Below, one piece after another: positions 36,666-46,955 of a DNA stretch of 64,000 nucleotides. Position 1 is the first letter of the stretch; each line of letters begins with the position of its first letter. The notes beneath the pieces are model-generated. The model saw only the letters and a list, made by a program, of their open reading frames with translations, searched no databases and was not told the origin of the DNA. This stretch comes from Terebella lapidaria. Its lineage: Eukaryota; Annelida; Polychaeta; Terebellida; Terebellidae. The stretch is from contig OX424558.1 in NCBI GenBank assembly GCA_949152475.1, positions 35,660,651-35,724,650 on the forward strand. Direction: 5' to 3'. The position numbers and the translations under genes were made by a program.

Positions 36666-37091
36666 TGTTGTAGTTGGGGAATCTTGTTTATTGACATAAT
36701 CGTAATCGTTTTCTCCACTCTTGTATATACGTAAAACTGAAATACAAAAATAAAGCCCTATGAATATGTGGTCATACTTATATGCGTGCTACAACAAACA
36801 ACGTATTTTCTCTACGACCAACCTATGACTGTGCCTATACTATGGCGAGTACGGTACCGAACGATAAAACAGATCTAGATTCAACTGTTACTTCACAACA
36901 ACTACAAAACACATATCATCTACAGGTTACCAAGTTTATAAAACAATATTCATCCACAATAACATACCTCTGTGATGTACGTGTATCTTAAAAGAATACA
37001 AATCATTTTGCGACAAAAACTTTGACCTATTTTGCCGAAACGTAAACAATGTGCGAATCTGCGGACTGTAGTTTTTTCGTAGGCCCTTACA
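36666..37091 (-). repeat. BEL/Pao LTR (3' LTR in element orientation)
   Basis: Same sequence as 43,241-43,666 apart from two substitutions. On the element strand a purine-rich AGGGGAG word lies just upstream of it (+ strand 37,092-37,103), in the position of a polypurine tract. Confidence 0.95.
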
Positions 37092-37198
37092 TGGCTCCCC
37101 TGAATTGTGAATACATGAACAATTCACCAAATTACATCAACAAAAACAATAATCATCTTTCAAGATATCAAAAACGTTCAAAGTGTCTTTCACATGCT

Positions 37199-40100
37199 TC
37201 AACAGTTGGCTCCTTGACGGGGACCCGGTCTATACAGTAGAATCAACTTTTGCACGGGTCGATCGAGTTGTGACGTGCTTGTCTTTACAGTGACCTTGCG
37301 AACAAGTCCATCGTTACTTGGAAATGTGGAGATGATCCTCCCAAGTGGCCACTGAGCTCTAGGTAGGTTGTCGTCGATGAGAATCACTACGTCTCCAATC
37401 TCCAGATTTTCTTTAGGTCTGTTCCACTTATTTCTGGTTTGGAGGGTAGTCAGGAATTCTTTTCGCCAGCGTGTCCAGAACTCGTTCGCGAGAAACTGGA
37501 CTCTTCTCCAATGTTTGCGCAGGTACAAATCCTCCCTCACAAAGTCTCCAGGCGGAGGCATGACTACTTTTGCTTTCATGGTCAACAACTGACTTGGGCT
37601 CAACGGTTCTGGAGAATCTTGAGAAGTTACATCAACATATGTCAATGGTCGGCTGTTCATAACTGATTCCACTTCAACGAAGAAGGTCTGTAGAGAATCA
37701 TCACTGAGACAGTCGCCATGATCAAGAAGTAGTGTGGTGAGGATAGCCCTGGCTGATCTTATCAATCTTTCCCAAGATCCAGCCATGTGGCTCGCATGAG
37801 GTACGTTGAACTTGAACTTTGGTACATCTGGCAACCAATCACAGTTGTCCTTCAACAACATCTGGTGAATTCTTTTGTGGTTGAATTTCTCCAAGGCCGA
37901 CTCCAGTTCTCCTTTCGCACCAACAAAATTGGTTCCCTGGTCTGATCGTAATTGTCGAACATGACCTCGTCTACCAACGAAACGTCGATAGCCGTTCAGA
38001 AAAGCATCGGTTGATAAGGAAGGGACTACTTCAAAGTGGACCGCTCTTGAAGCCAGACACACAAAGATGACTCCCCATCGTTTCTTCATTGACCGTCCTT
38101 CTTTAATGAAGAATGGACCGAAACAGTCGACAGCTGAATATGTCAATGGCGCTGTTTCTTGCAACCTATCTTCTGGCAGGTTGGCCATTTTTTGTTGTAC
38201 AGAAGATCCTCTCAGTCTTTTGCATCGCACACATGTGTGTAGATAAGAAGCTACCGATGCTCTTCCTCTGATGATCCAGTATCCTGAGGCACGAAGTTCG
38301 TTGAGAGTTGTGCTTCGTCCTGCATGTTTTGTTTGTCTGTGATAGTGGTCTATCAACAAAGTTGTGAGTTTGCTCTTGGAGGGAATTATCACTGGATGTG
38401 CCAAATCTCTTGGAACATTGGCTCGTTGAATTCTGCCCCCAACTCGAATGAGACCATTTTCGTCTAAATACGGATCTAGTCGGTAGAGACTACTCGTCTG
38501 TTTAAGGTGTCGTTTCTTTGCTTTGTCAGTACTTCTGTCATCACCTTGCGGGACCTTGCTGGAGAGCAATACTGTCTTCTCATCTTTGAATGCTTGTCCC
38601 TGAATCAACTGCAGAATGGCGACCTCAGCATCCACCATCTCTTGTACACTCAGTGAACTACATTCAGGTTTGGAAACTCGATGAACCTTCTTCGGTTTCT
38701 TCACTTTGCGTTCCATCAATCTGCGCTTCAAACGTAGACAGAGTGCTATCGCTCTCTTTGCTCTATACCATGTAGAGAAGTAAGTCAATCTTGACAGCAT
38801 ATTGCTGAATTGGCTCTCTGTTGTGGTTGCATGAACCGTCACCTTCTTCACTTCCGAATCACCTTCTAAAAGAGGGAACCTCTCATCTGTCAAAGGGAGT
38901 GGATCACTGACTCTGAGAAACTCTGGACCATTCCACCATAGTGAACTCTCAACCAGAGCATCAACAGAACTTCCACGAGATGAAATATCGGCTGGGTTTT
39001 CTTTAGATCCAATGTGGTTCCACTGATCAGCTGTTGTAGAATCTTTGATTTGTTGAACACGATTCGCTACATACACATGGAATTTCTTCGACTCATTTGC
39101 GATATAGCCTAAGACCACTCTGCTGTCTGTCCAGAAGAAGTTGTTTATCTGACTGTAGCAGAGTTCTCGTTGGAGGAAATTGCTCACTTTCACTGAAGTT
39201 AGGGCTGCAGTTAGCTCTAATCTGGGCATAGTAATAGACTTCGTGGGTGCCACTCTGGACTTCGCCATAGCCAATCGGCAGGATATGTGGTTCTTTATGT
39301 CAAACAGTCTCAAGTAGCTACACTGTCCGTACCCACGTTGACTCGCATCCGAAAAGTGATGGATCTCTACTTGAACAACTTCTCCCATTTCTGGATCTTT
39401 GTAGCATCTAGGCACTTGAAGCTTGGCCAGTTTAGGTAAGTCATTTCTCCATTTTTCCCATCTCATTCGTGTGTCATCCGGTAGAGGATCATCCCACCCT
39501 TGGCCATCCTTGCAGAGATCTTGCAAGATCCCCTTCCCAATCAGGATGAAAGGGCTAACGAGTCCCAGTGGATCGAATACAGAAGCCACTGTTGACATTA
39601 TACTTCTACGTGTCAAAGGCTTGTCTTGAACTTCAACTCTGAAGAGGAATGAGTCACTCTCTAGGCACCATCTGATACCCACTGCACTTCCCATGGGCAA
39701 TCTTTGTGAAGGTTCGATTTCTTTGATTTGTGTGGCTCTACTCTCATTATCTAGGACATTCAAAACTTCTCTTGAATTTGAGGAAAACTTGTGGAGCTTG
39801 AATCCAAATTTCCCACACAGACGTTTGGTGGTGTCGATCAGTTCTATCGCCTCATCTGGGCTATTCACCGATGCCAATCCATCATCTACATAAAAGTTAT
39901 TCCTGACGAACTGAGCTGCAGCAGTTCCAAACTCTTCTTCACCTCTGTTGGCTGCTGTTCTTAGTGCATATATTGCACATGCCGGCGATGAGGTGGCGCC
40001 GAATAGGTGAACTGTGAATCTGTATTCTGTGACTTTGTCATTCTTCCACCACAGGAATCTGAGGTAGTCTCTGTATGGTTCACTCACACCCACTTGGTGG

Positions 40101-43100
40101 AACATACCTTCAATATCGCATGTTACACCGACGTGATTCTGTCTAAATCTACAGATTATACCAATAAGGTTCTTGATCTGATCAGGACCACTCAGCAAGT
40201 TGTTGTTGAGGCACTGACCCCTGTATTCTATACTACAGTTGTAAACGATCCTCAGTTTGCCGGGCTTCTGAGGGTGGTACACCCCATGGTGTGGGATGTA
40301 CCACACACTATCATCTAGGGCGTCAGCAGCGGGAACTTCTTCTACATAACCCTTCTCTATCATTGTCTCCATTGCTACATGGTAGTCTTCTTGATACTGT
40401 GTTTCTCGGCTGAACTTTCTCTGTAATTGTTCCAATCGTTTCTCTGCAACTACTCTATTGTTCTGTAACTTGAGTGGCTTGTTTCTGAGTGGCAAGGGAA
40501 GTTCTATATGTCCATCTCTTCTGATGTGCATCCCTTGGTCCATGATTTGCAGGAACTTCCTATCTTCAGCTGATAGTCTTTCATCAGACGGCTGTTCCGC
40601 AAAGTCCATCTCAAACATTTGTTTCACTGCTAGCGGACAGACTTCTTTAGTTTGAGTACGAAATGAAAAGTGGCACTGGCGTTCAGGTCTTGTTCTCACT
40701 AGCTGACAAGAACTGTGGTAATTCTCTGTCTCTGTCGTACACTTCATCATACCTATGATACCCCATCCTAGGTTGGTATGCACTGCATAAGGATCGTCTT
40801 CTTTTCCAGCCACTATAGTTCTAGGACGTATGGCACGGGGACAATTCATGCCAATCAACAACCCCACTTCTGTGTCCGGTATACAAGGATGTATCTTCCT
40901 TGCTACTTCTTTGAGATGTGGCCACTGCTCTGCAGTTTCTCTTCTGGGGATCTGGTTAAGTTTGGCTGGGATAGCACTTCGGCTGTACACACTTGGCAAA
41001 TTCACTTCCACGTCCTCTTGTAAACCTTTCACCACCAGGTCGTTTACCTTCATACAGTCAATCACATCCTCTGCCAAAACAGTGGACAATTTCAAACGTA
41101 CTGTTTCTCCTGTCATTGATAGTTTCTCGAGCACTGAGTCAGTGATGAAGCTGGCATCAGACTGATCATCGAGTAGAGCATATACTACCACTTTTTTCTC
41201 TGGTGAATCCTTGTGATATATCATGACTGGTAGTATCAGTGAGTGGGAACAGTTATTTTCTGAGTGTCCATCGACATCAACACAATATGATGATACGTTT
41301 TGATGTTGCTGACTGTCATCTGGAATAGCTGAAGTGTCAGGTTTCTTTGTGTAGGCATAGTCATGCAAGATTGTTGGATGGTGGAGTTGACAGATTTTAC
41401 ACTGTTTTTTGTGTTTGCATTCCAGGCGCCGGTGACCCCAACGGAGACACCCGAAACACAGTGCATTCTTCCTGATGAACTCCTGTCTGTTCGTGAGAGT
41501 CATTGCCTTGAATTTACTACAGTCTTCTAGTGGATGTGCATCCTTGCACAGACGACATTTCTGTTTATTATGATCTGGAGATGTTGTCTTCTCGACTGTG
41601 GTCTTGTCAGTTGCGTTCTTAGATTCTCTGGCATTGGAGGCAAAACTCCTGGCACTGTTTGCCTTTCCACTTGATGGTTTCTTGTCATCTGCGATGGTAA
41701 TATTCAATGGACTGCTCATTATTCTTGCTTGTTTGCTAATGAATTCACAGAGTTTAGAGAATGGCGGGTATGTTTCTTCTCTTCCTGACTCATATATCCA
41801 TGAGTCAACCAGACTCAACCATTTATCCTGGACTCGTTTAGGCAACTTGCCCAAAATCTTTCTGTGCTCAGTTGGGTCATTCAACACTTCGAGCTGGCCC
41901 AGGGTAAGCATAGCAGTCTCACATTGATTCAGAAAGTCAGAGAGATCACGCATCGTTTTGCCATCACCAGATTTCACTTGTGGCCACTTGTCTAGTTTTT
42001 CTCTGTAAGCTGTGGTTAGTAACAACTTATCACCATACCTTCGTTGCAATGTTTCCTTAGCTTTGTTGTAGGCAGTTTCATTATTCAGAGCCAGAAGACC
42101 CTTTATGCATTTCTTAGCTTCTCCGTCGGTGTACCTGCCTAGGTAGTACACTCTATCTGTGACCCTCGGGTAATACTCTTCTACTAAAACATTGTAAGTG
42201 TTCAGCCATATTGGAAAATCGAAGATATCTCCCTTGAACACTTCAGGTTCCTTCCTGGGTAGCCGCGTCTCCTCTCTATTCACCAGAGCATCTGCTAAGG
42301 AGGATATAGCTGAAGGCCAACTCATGTTGTTTCTGGAATCTGCAAAAACTGGGCTTAATCCTGCTGACTTCACTTCATCACCTTTAGGAGGCCCGGCGGG
42401 AGTTGATGTGTACTGTGGAATTTCAAATGGCTTCATATTGGCTGTTGCTTGCTTCTCTTCATCATTATTATTCTTTGTGTCAGTCTTGACAGTCATACTT
42501 TGTCTCATATAATCGATAACATCATTTTGTTCAGTGTTCTCTGATGGTTGAGAATTGTTTTCAAAGTTGTCTATGACCTCCATTCTAGCTTTGGTGGCTT
42601 GGAGTTCTGTCTGTAATTTTAACATTTCCTCTTCTCTTCTCAACTTCGACATTGACACTCTCAACTCTTCTTCTAGCCTTCTATTTTCTGTTTCTATTTT
42701 GTACATAGATTCTTCTATCTCATGTTGTTTTTGGAGTGCTCCTGCACGTGCCTCCAATTCCGCTTTTTTCTGCTCTTCTTCAAGTCTCATCATTCTGGCT
42801 TTTGTCTGTGAACTTAGTGATGTACGAGTCCGCCGACTGTAGTGAGAGGCTGTATCACACTTTTGACCTACCAGAAAATCTTCTACTTTCGCCTTGAATG
42901 TCATCATCTTTTGTTTGTTCTCTTCTAGCTTGATCACATCTTCTTCTTCTAACACAGACCGTAACTGGACGTCAGCATGTATAAATTCTTCATACTTGGT
43001 CAACCAGTATCTGTAATGTTCCTGCACCAACCTGGGAGATTCTACTTCTATATGGCCTTGTATTATTTCTTCTTCCTCTTTTAGCTGTTTCAGGCACTTT

Positions 43101-43183
43101 CTGTAGGATTCTACCCTTCTTTCTGTCATCCATTCTAGGCCTCTTTCAGACAGCTTCACATCTCGACCACTCGCAGTTTGCAT
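37199..43183 (-). CDS. BEL/Pao gag-pol polyprotein (1,994 residues)
   Basis: Single frame typical of BEL/Pao elements. In order, there is a coiled-coil-rich gag N-terminus (about residues 80-225) and a gag region with YGDKLLLTTAYREKLDKWP. Cysteine/histidine knuckles follow (about 541-600; CRLCKDAHPLEDC, CFGCLRWGHRRLEC). Next come an A17-type aspartic protease (LLDDQSDASF near 668), a reverse transcriptase (FYVDDGLAS near 1,097), RNase H (FSDASQRGYGQC near 1,280), an integrase zinc domain (about 1,600-1,640) and an integrase core (SAVDCFGPF near 1,688, LRSDQGTNFVGAKGELE near 1,750). The C-terminus carries the DUF5641-type domain usual for this family (about 1,875-1,975). The products would package, copy and integrate the element. 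The frame is continuous. Confidence 0.95.
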   Translation of the reverse strand: MQTASGRDVKLSERGLEWMTERRVESYRKCLKQLKEEEEIIQGHIEVESPRLVQEHYRYWLTKYEEFIHADVQLRSVLEEEDVIKLEENKQKMMTFKAKVEDFLVGQKCDTASHYSRRTRTSLSSQTKARMMRLEEEQKKAELEARAGALQKQHEIEESMYKIETENRRLEEELRVSMSKLRREEEMLKLQTELQATKARMEVIDNFENNSQPSENTEQNDVIDYMRQSMTVKTDTKNNNDEEKQATANMKPFEIPQYTSTPAGPPKGDEVKSAGLSPVFADSRNNMSWPSAISSLADALVNREETRLPRKEPEVFKGDIFDFPIWLNTYNVLVEEYYPRVTDRVYYLGRYTDGEAKKCIKGLLALNNETAYNKAKETLQRRYGDKLLLTTAYREKLDKWPQVKSGDGKTMRDLSDFLNQCETAMLTLGQLEVLNDPTEHRKILGKLPKRVQDKWLSLVDSWIYESGREETYPPFSKLCEFISKQARIMSSPLNITIADDKKPSSGKANSARSFASNARESKNATDKTTVEKTTSPDHNKQKCRLCKDAHPLEDCSKFKAMTLTNRQEFIRKNALCFGCLRWGHRRLECKHKKQCKICQLHHPTILHDYAYTKKPDTSAIPDDSQQHQNVSSYCVDVDGHSENNCSHSLILPVMIYHKDSPEKKVVVYALLDDQSDASFITDSVLEKLSMTGETVRLKLSTVLAEDVIDCMKVNDLVVKGLQEDVEVNLPSVYSRSAIPAKLNQIPRRETAEQWPHLKEVARKIHPCIPDTEVGLLIGMNCPRAIRPRTIVAGKEDDPYAVHTNLGWGIIGMMKCTTETENYHSSCQLVRTRPERQCHFSFRTQTKEVCPLAVKQMFEMDFAEQPSDERLSAEDRKFLQIMDQGMHIRRDGHIELPLPLRNKPLKLQNNRVVAEKRLEQLQRKFSRETQYQEDYHVAMETMIEKGYVEEVPAADALDDSVWYIPHHGVYHPQKPGKLRIVYNCSIEYRGQCLNNNLLSGPDQIKNLIGIICRFRQNHVGVTCDIEGMFHQVGVSEPYRDYLRFLWWKNDKVTEYRFTVHLFGATSSPACAIYALRTAANRGEEEFGTAAAQFVRNNFYVDDGLASVNSPDEAIELIDTTKRLCGKFGFKLHKFSSNSREVLNVLDNESRATQIKEIEPSQRLPMGSAVGIRWCLESDSFLFRVEVQDKPLTRRSIMSTVASVFDPLGLVSPFILIGKGILQDLCKDGQGWDDPLPDDTRMRWEKWRNDLPKLAKLQVPRCYKDPEMGEVVQVEIHHFSDASQRGYGQCSYLRLFDIKNHISCRLAMAKSRVAPTKSITMPRLELTAALTSVKVSNFLQRELCYSQINNFFWTDSRVVLGYIANESKKFHVYVANRVQQIKDSTTADQWNHIGSKENPADISSRGSSVDALVESSLWWNGPEFLRVSDPLPLTDERFPLLEGDSEVKKVTVHATTTESQFSNMLSRLTYFSTWYRAKRAIALCLRLKRRLMERKVKKPKKVHRVSKPECSSLSVQEMVDAEVAILQLIQGQAFKDEKTVLLSSKVPQGDDRSTDKAKKRHLKQTSSLYRLDPYLDENGLIRVGGRIQRANVPRDLAHPVIIPSKSKLTTLLIDHYHRQTKHAGRSTTLNELRASGYWIIRGRASVASYLHTCVRCKRLRGSSVQQKMANLPEDRLQETAPLTYSAVDCFGPFFIKEGRSMKKRWGVIFVCLASRAVHFEVVPSLSTDAFLNGYRRFVGRRGHVRQLRSDQGTNFVGAKGELESALEKFNHKRIHQMLLKDNCDWLPDVPKFKFNVPHASHMAGSWERLIRSARAILTTLLLDHGDCLSDDSLQTFFVEVESVMNSRPLTYVDVTSQDSPEPLSPSQLLTMKAKVVMPPPGDFVREDLYLRKHWRRVQFLANEFWTRWRKEFLTTLQTRNKWNRPKENLEIGDVVILIDDNLPRAQWPLGRIISTFPSNDGLVRKVTVKTSTSQLDRPVQKLILLYRPGPRQGANC

Positions 43184-43240
43184 TTTACAATCGTCACTGG
43201 TCGTATCTTGGTCGGGAAATACACACGCATAGAGTTTTAC

Positions 43241-43666
43241 TGTTGTAGTTGGGGAATCTTGTTTATTGACATAATCGTAATCGTTTTCTCCACTCTTGTA
43301 TATACGTAAAACTGAAATACAAAAATAAAGCCCTATGAATATGTGGTCATACTTATATGCGTGCTACAACAAACAACGTACTTTCTCTACGACCAACCTA
43401 TGACTGTGCCTATACTATGGCGAGTACGGTACCGAACGATAAAACAGATCTAGATTCAACTGTTACTTCACAACAACTACAAAACACATATCATCTACAG
43501 GTTACCAAGTTTATAAAACAATATTCATCCACAATAACATACCTCTGTGATGTACGTGTATCTTAAAAGAATACAAATCATTTTGCGACAAAAACTTTGA
43601 CCTATTTTGCCGAAACGTAAACAATGTGCGAATCTGTGGACTGTAGTTTTTTCGTAGGCCCTTACA
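43241..43666 (-). repeat. BEL/Pao LTR (5' LTR in element orientation)
   Basis: 426 bp and nearly identical to the other LTR. It should carry the element's promoter and polyadenylation signals, but I do not assign them to exact positions. The gag-pol start lies 57 bases downstream of its inner edge. Confidence 0.95.
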
Positions 43667-44397
43667 GTTTAGCTAATACATTGAAGTGACAGCAAGGATG
43701 TGACATCTAATTGGAAGCCTCTAAAAGTAGACCTACCGTTCGAGTAGACATAAGGAAATTTGTCTGAAAGCATTTTCCTAGTACAAATCGTTGCTCCTGT
43801 AACAAGACAAGATAGGAATGAAGTACGCTAAATACCGGATACAGCTCAGTGATGTCACTGCATGATGATTAATATGTGTTTTGATGTGGATTCGTACTGA
43901 GTTGCGAGATATTAGTAACCTGATTCGAAAGTATCACAAAAATGCATGGTCCTGAAATTAGATGATGTAAACATTTGATTCCCCATTTGCAAAACAATGC
44001 CAGCCATTGATGACGACAATGTGTGTTTAATTTTCAGTGGTAAATTGTTGTCATTCCAAAAAATGTTTCATTTAAAAGTTTCTATCCTCATAAAAATCCA
44101 GTTTTACTGATGGGTCTGAGCTGATAAACATTTTTTATGGGTTCCTCAATAGAAAGAATGATATAGGAGCTACAGTATATCAATATGTGTGACCTACAAA
44201 GTATATATAGATACAGTGTGAATACATGTGTACTCCCAAAACTTATCAGGATGAAAACAATCTAAGCCAGACAGGAAATCCAACTAAACCAGACAGCAAG
44301 AAGTAAAACAAAAATCCAACTCAACGGATCAGTGAGAAATTAAAGTGACTACTTATAACGACAATTGGCGCCAGTAATTTATGAACTAGTTCTATGC
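43667..44397 (+). repeat. Array unit U, copy 3, right part
   Basis: Continues the unit after the BEL/Pao element. Anchors are GACAGCAAGGATGTGACATC, GAAATTTGTCTGAAAGCATT and TGGGTTCCTCAATAGAAAGA. It ends at GTTCTATGCAAAA, where unrelated TGCDTT-family sequence begins. Confidence 0.7.
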
Positions 44398-45310
44398 AAA
44401 AACAAGACAATCAGAGATTGCAGACCCTCGCCCCAGAGATTAAGTCAATTTTGCAGGTTGAACACATTTTTAACGCAGCATTCTATTAACGAGTTCCCAG
44501 ACATTTTTTTTCATTTTGTTACTGACCAGGGAATAGGAAGTTTCAATGTTCATGACATCATTGTAACGTCACTGTTTGTCGTAAAGCCAAACATGAGATA
44601 TATCCGAAATCTGGGTCTCAATACCTTCGTCACAATGCGAGTCGAAGGTATACATCTCACCTTGGCTTTCTTGGCAAGCATTGGTCATTTATATGGAGAC
44701 GGAGGACTTCTCTCACTGCCCCTGATATCTATGCCGTTAACACTGCTCAGAAAATGCTCCAAGGCAAACAGTATTCCAGGGGGGGGGGGGGGGGGCCGAG
44801 GAATCAAGCTTGTCCATGAAGCTATGTTCCGTTGTTCTTATCGTCAGTGGAAAGCTGGCTGACATCACAAGCCAGAACCATACAATCAGTGCACGTGATC
44901 AGAACAGACAGTTTTAGAACAAACAGTGAATCGAGATGGGAAAGCGAGGGTTCAGTGAATCTTTGGAAGAGTGCTGTGAAGAGATGGCTGAAAGAAGGCG
45001 CATCAACCAATGTCTCATTCAAGAAACCAAATCGAAAAGTTTCTGGGATCCCCAATCACGCTCTAATTTTGATTTGAAACCTTTGCGGAAAGTTTGGTAA
45101 CCTTTCCGCCGGAAACCCCTGACACCTTCCAAGGAAAAGCTTGCTGTATATCCTGAAGTCCTGTTCTTCAGAATGCTGGTCGTTTTCAAGGTGAGGGATG
45201 AGAGTCTGGAAACTGTTCTAGAACATGAGCTTACATCAGTAACTCCGTCGATATTCCAAGATGATGGAATGATGAGGAAATCAACCAACTCAGTCATGGA
45301 AAAAGCACGA

Positions 45311-46955
45311 GAAACAGTGAATTCGTGAACGAATTCATTGTTTCGAGTGTTTTATCCGACATAAAATATTGCTCTTACAACCACAATGCGACCGACGGAT
45401 TACTCGTACACATGTATGTTGTTTCTGTTAGATCTATTGCAAGTCAAGCATGACATAGATGTATTCGTAAATAACCGGCAACCGAGTGAATTCAGATTGC
45501 TCAACTCAACATGATTTCCGGCCCAAATACTATATATCGCGCTTCCTCTATATATTCAATAAGGATTAAAAAGGTGGCACGCGGATTAAATGCATTCATG
45601 TAATGAGCGAGTAGTATTAAGGAGCAGAGTTTGATACTTTTAACGTTTTTCAGTGGACATCTCCATTGGATGATGGTGAGTTTTAATATATTGTACTCAA
45701 AAGACAGCGAAACAGTACGGAAGCCCAGATAGGACATTTGCCCCGATAGTTTATCTCGCCTCGGCGAACTGCTAACTCGCCTCGGCGAACTGTTATCTCG
45801 CCTCGGCGAACTGCTAACTCGCCTCGGCGAACTGTTATCTCGCCTCGGCGAACTGCTAACTCGCCTCGGCGAACTGTTATCTCGCCTCGGCGAAGTGCTA
45901 ACTCGCCTCGGCGAACTGTTATCTCGCCTCGGCGAACTGTTATCTCGCCTCGGCGAACTGCTAACTCGCCTCGGCGAACTGCTAACTCGCCTCGGCGAAT
46001 TGTGGCTGCCGTTTGTAAGGATTACATAACTGGCAACTTAGTAGTTGGCCTCGGCGAACTGTTAACTCGCCTCGGCGAACTGTTAATTCGCCTCGGCGAA
46101 CTGCTAACTCGCCTCGGCGAACTGCTAACTCGCCTCGGCGAACTGTGATTGCCATTTAGGTGTGTTACACAACTGGCATTTTAGTAGTTGGCCGAGGCGA
46201 GTTAGCAGTTGGCCGAGGCGAGTTAACAGTTCGATGAGGCGAGAAAACAGTTCGCCGAGGCGAGATAACAGTTCGCCGAGGCGAGAAAGCAATTGGCCGA
46301 GGCGAGATAACAGTTCGCCGAGGCGAGATAACAGTTCGCCGAGGCGAGATAACAGTTCGCCGAGGCGAGATAACAGTTCGCCGAGGCGAGTTAACAGTTG
46401 GTTGATAAGAGACCAGTTAGTAGTTCGCCGAGGCGAGTTAGCAGTTCGCCGAGGCGAGTTAGTAGTTCGCCGAGGCGAGTTAGCAGTTCGCCGAGGCGAG
46501 TTAGCAGTTCGCCGAGGCGAGTTAGTAGTTCGCCGAGGCGAACTTAACTTATGGGGCAAATGTCCTATCTGGGCTTCCGTAAAACAGTGACCTATACCAC
46601 ACACATTCTCGCATTTTTGTTACCATGGTTACTGGACATCGACTTGTTGACATTAAATTTCAACATGGCAGATAATTTGGACACATTTTCAAATGCAACC
46701 GTGGATAGTATGGTGTCATTTAATGCTGCAAACATTCTGAACGATGTTGGAAATTCAACATTAGATGATCTTGAGATTACTGATTATGAACTTGCGCAAG
46801 CTTCCCAGATTGCAGAACAGAGTCGTGAATCTGACGAAAATTGTATTTCTGATGTACACGGGAATTGGCAAAAGATACATGACATTACATGCATCAGTGA
46901 ACCGATGAATTCGTATGGGGCAAACGGTGGATTCGTGCGGACGAATCCACTGTTC
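45311..46955. mobile_element. Insertion bounded by two related palindromes
   Basis: At 45,311-45,344 lies an almost perfect 34-base palindrome with AGTGAATTCGT and ACGAATTCATTG arms. At 46,922-46,955 lies a second one of the same design, with GGTGGATTCGT and ACGAATCCACTG arms. They sit exactly where the TGCDTT-family coding match breaks off and before it resumes. Between them, apart from the nested foldback element, are a TATA-like CTATATATTC (45,551) and a GTGAGT donor-like word near 45,676. A frame starting at 46,664 (MADNLDTFSN, acidic, about 85 residues) could be the N-terminus of a lost element protein. I cannot name the family. Confidence 0.4.
45716..46581. mobile_element. Foldback element built of inverted 21 bp tandem repeats
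   Basis: The outermost 29 bases at both ends are perfect inverted copies (TACGGAAGCCCAGATAGGAC at the left end). AAACAG directly flanks both ends (45,710-45,715 and 46,582-46,587), giving a 6 bp target duplication. Inside, the left arm is tandem copies of CTCGCCTCGGCGAACTG plus CTAA or TTAT: 12 units from 45,755, then 5 more after a 46-base spacer. The right arm carries the same unit in reverse (46,191-46,545). The whole can fold into a giant hairpin. Long terminal inverted repeats made of short tandem repeats are the known design of foldback (FB/Galileo-like) elements. No transposase is present. The long open frames on both strands are artefacts of a 21-base (seven-codon) period. Confidence 0.85.

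Larger units (their letters stand above)
36666..43666 (-). mobile_element. BEL/Pao LTR retrotransposon, looks whole
   Basis: A 7,001 bp element on the minus strand with two 426 bp LTRs, one long gag-pol frame and a 5 bp target duplication. The LTRs start with TGT and end with ACA and differ from each other at only two positions. The insertion is therefore recent on a genomic time scale, probably well under a few million years if invertebrate neutral rates apply. It sits inside array unit U; paralogous units at about 32,157-32,175 and 48,471-48,490 show the sequence without it. As judged by reading, no break is evident. Confidence 0.95.

Noticed and set aside
45755-46545. CRISPR-like regular repeats
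   Set aside because: Units of 21 bases are directly adjacent without unique spacers, occur in both orientations, and lie in animal DNA. This is a minisatellite foldback element.
46125-46604. Long open frames on both strands rich in SPRRTTN or RRDNSSP repeats
   Set aside because: The 21-base period equals seven codons, so any frame stays open through the array. They reflect the repeat, not a protein.
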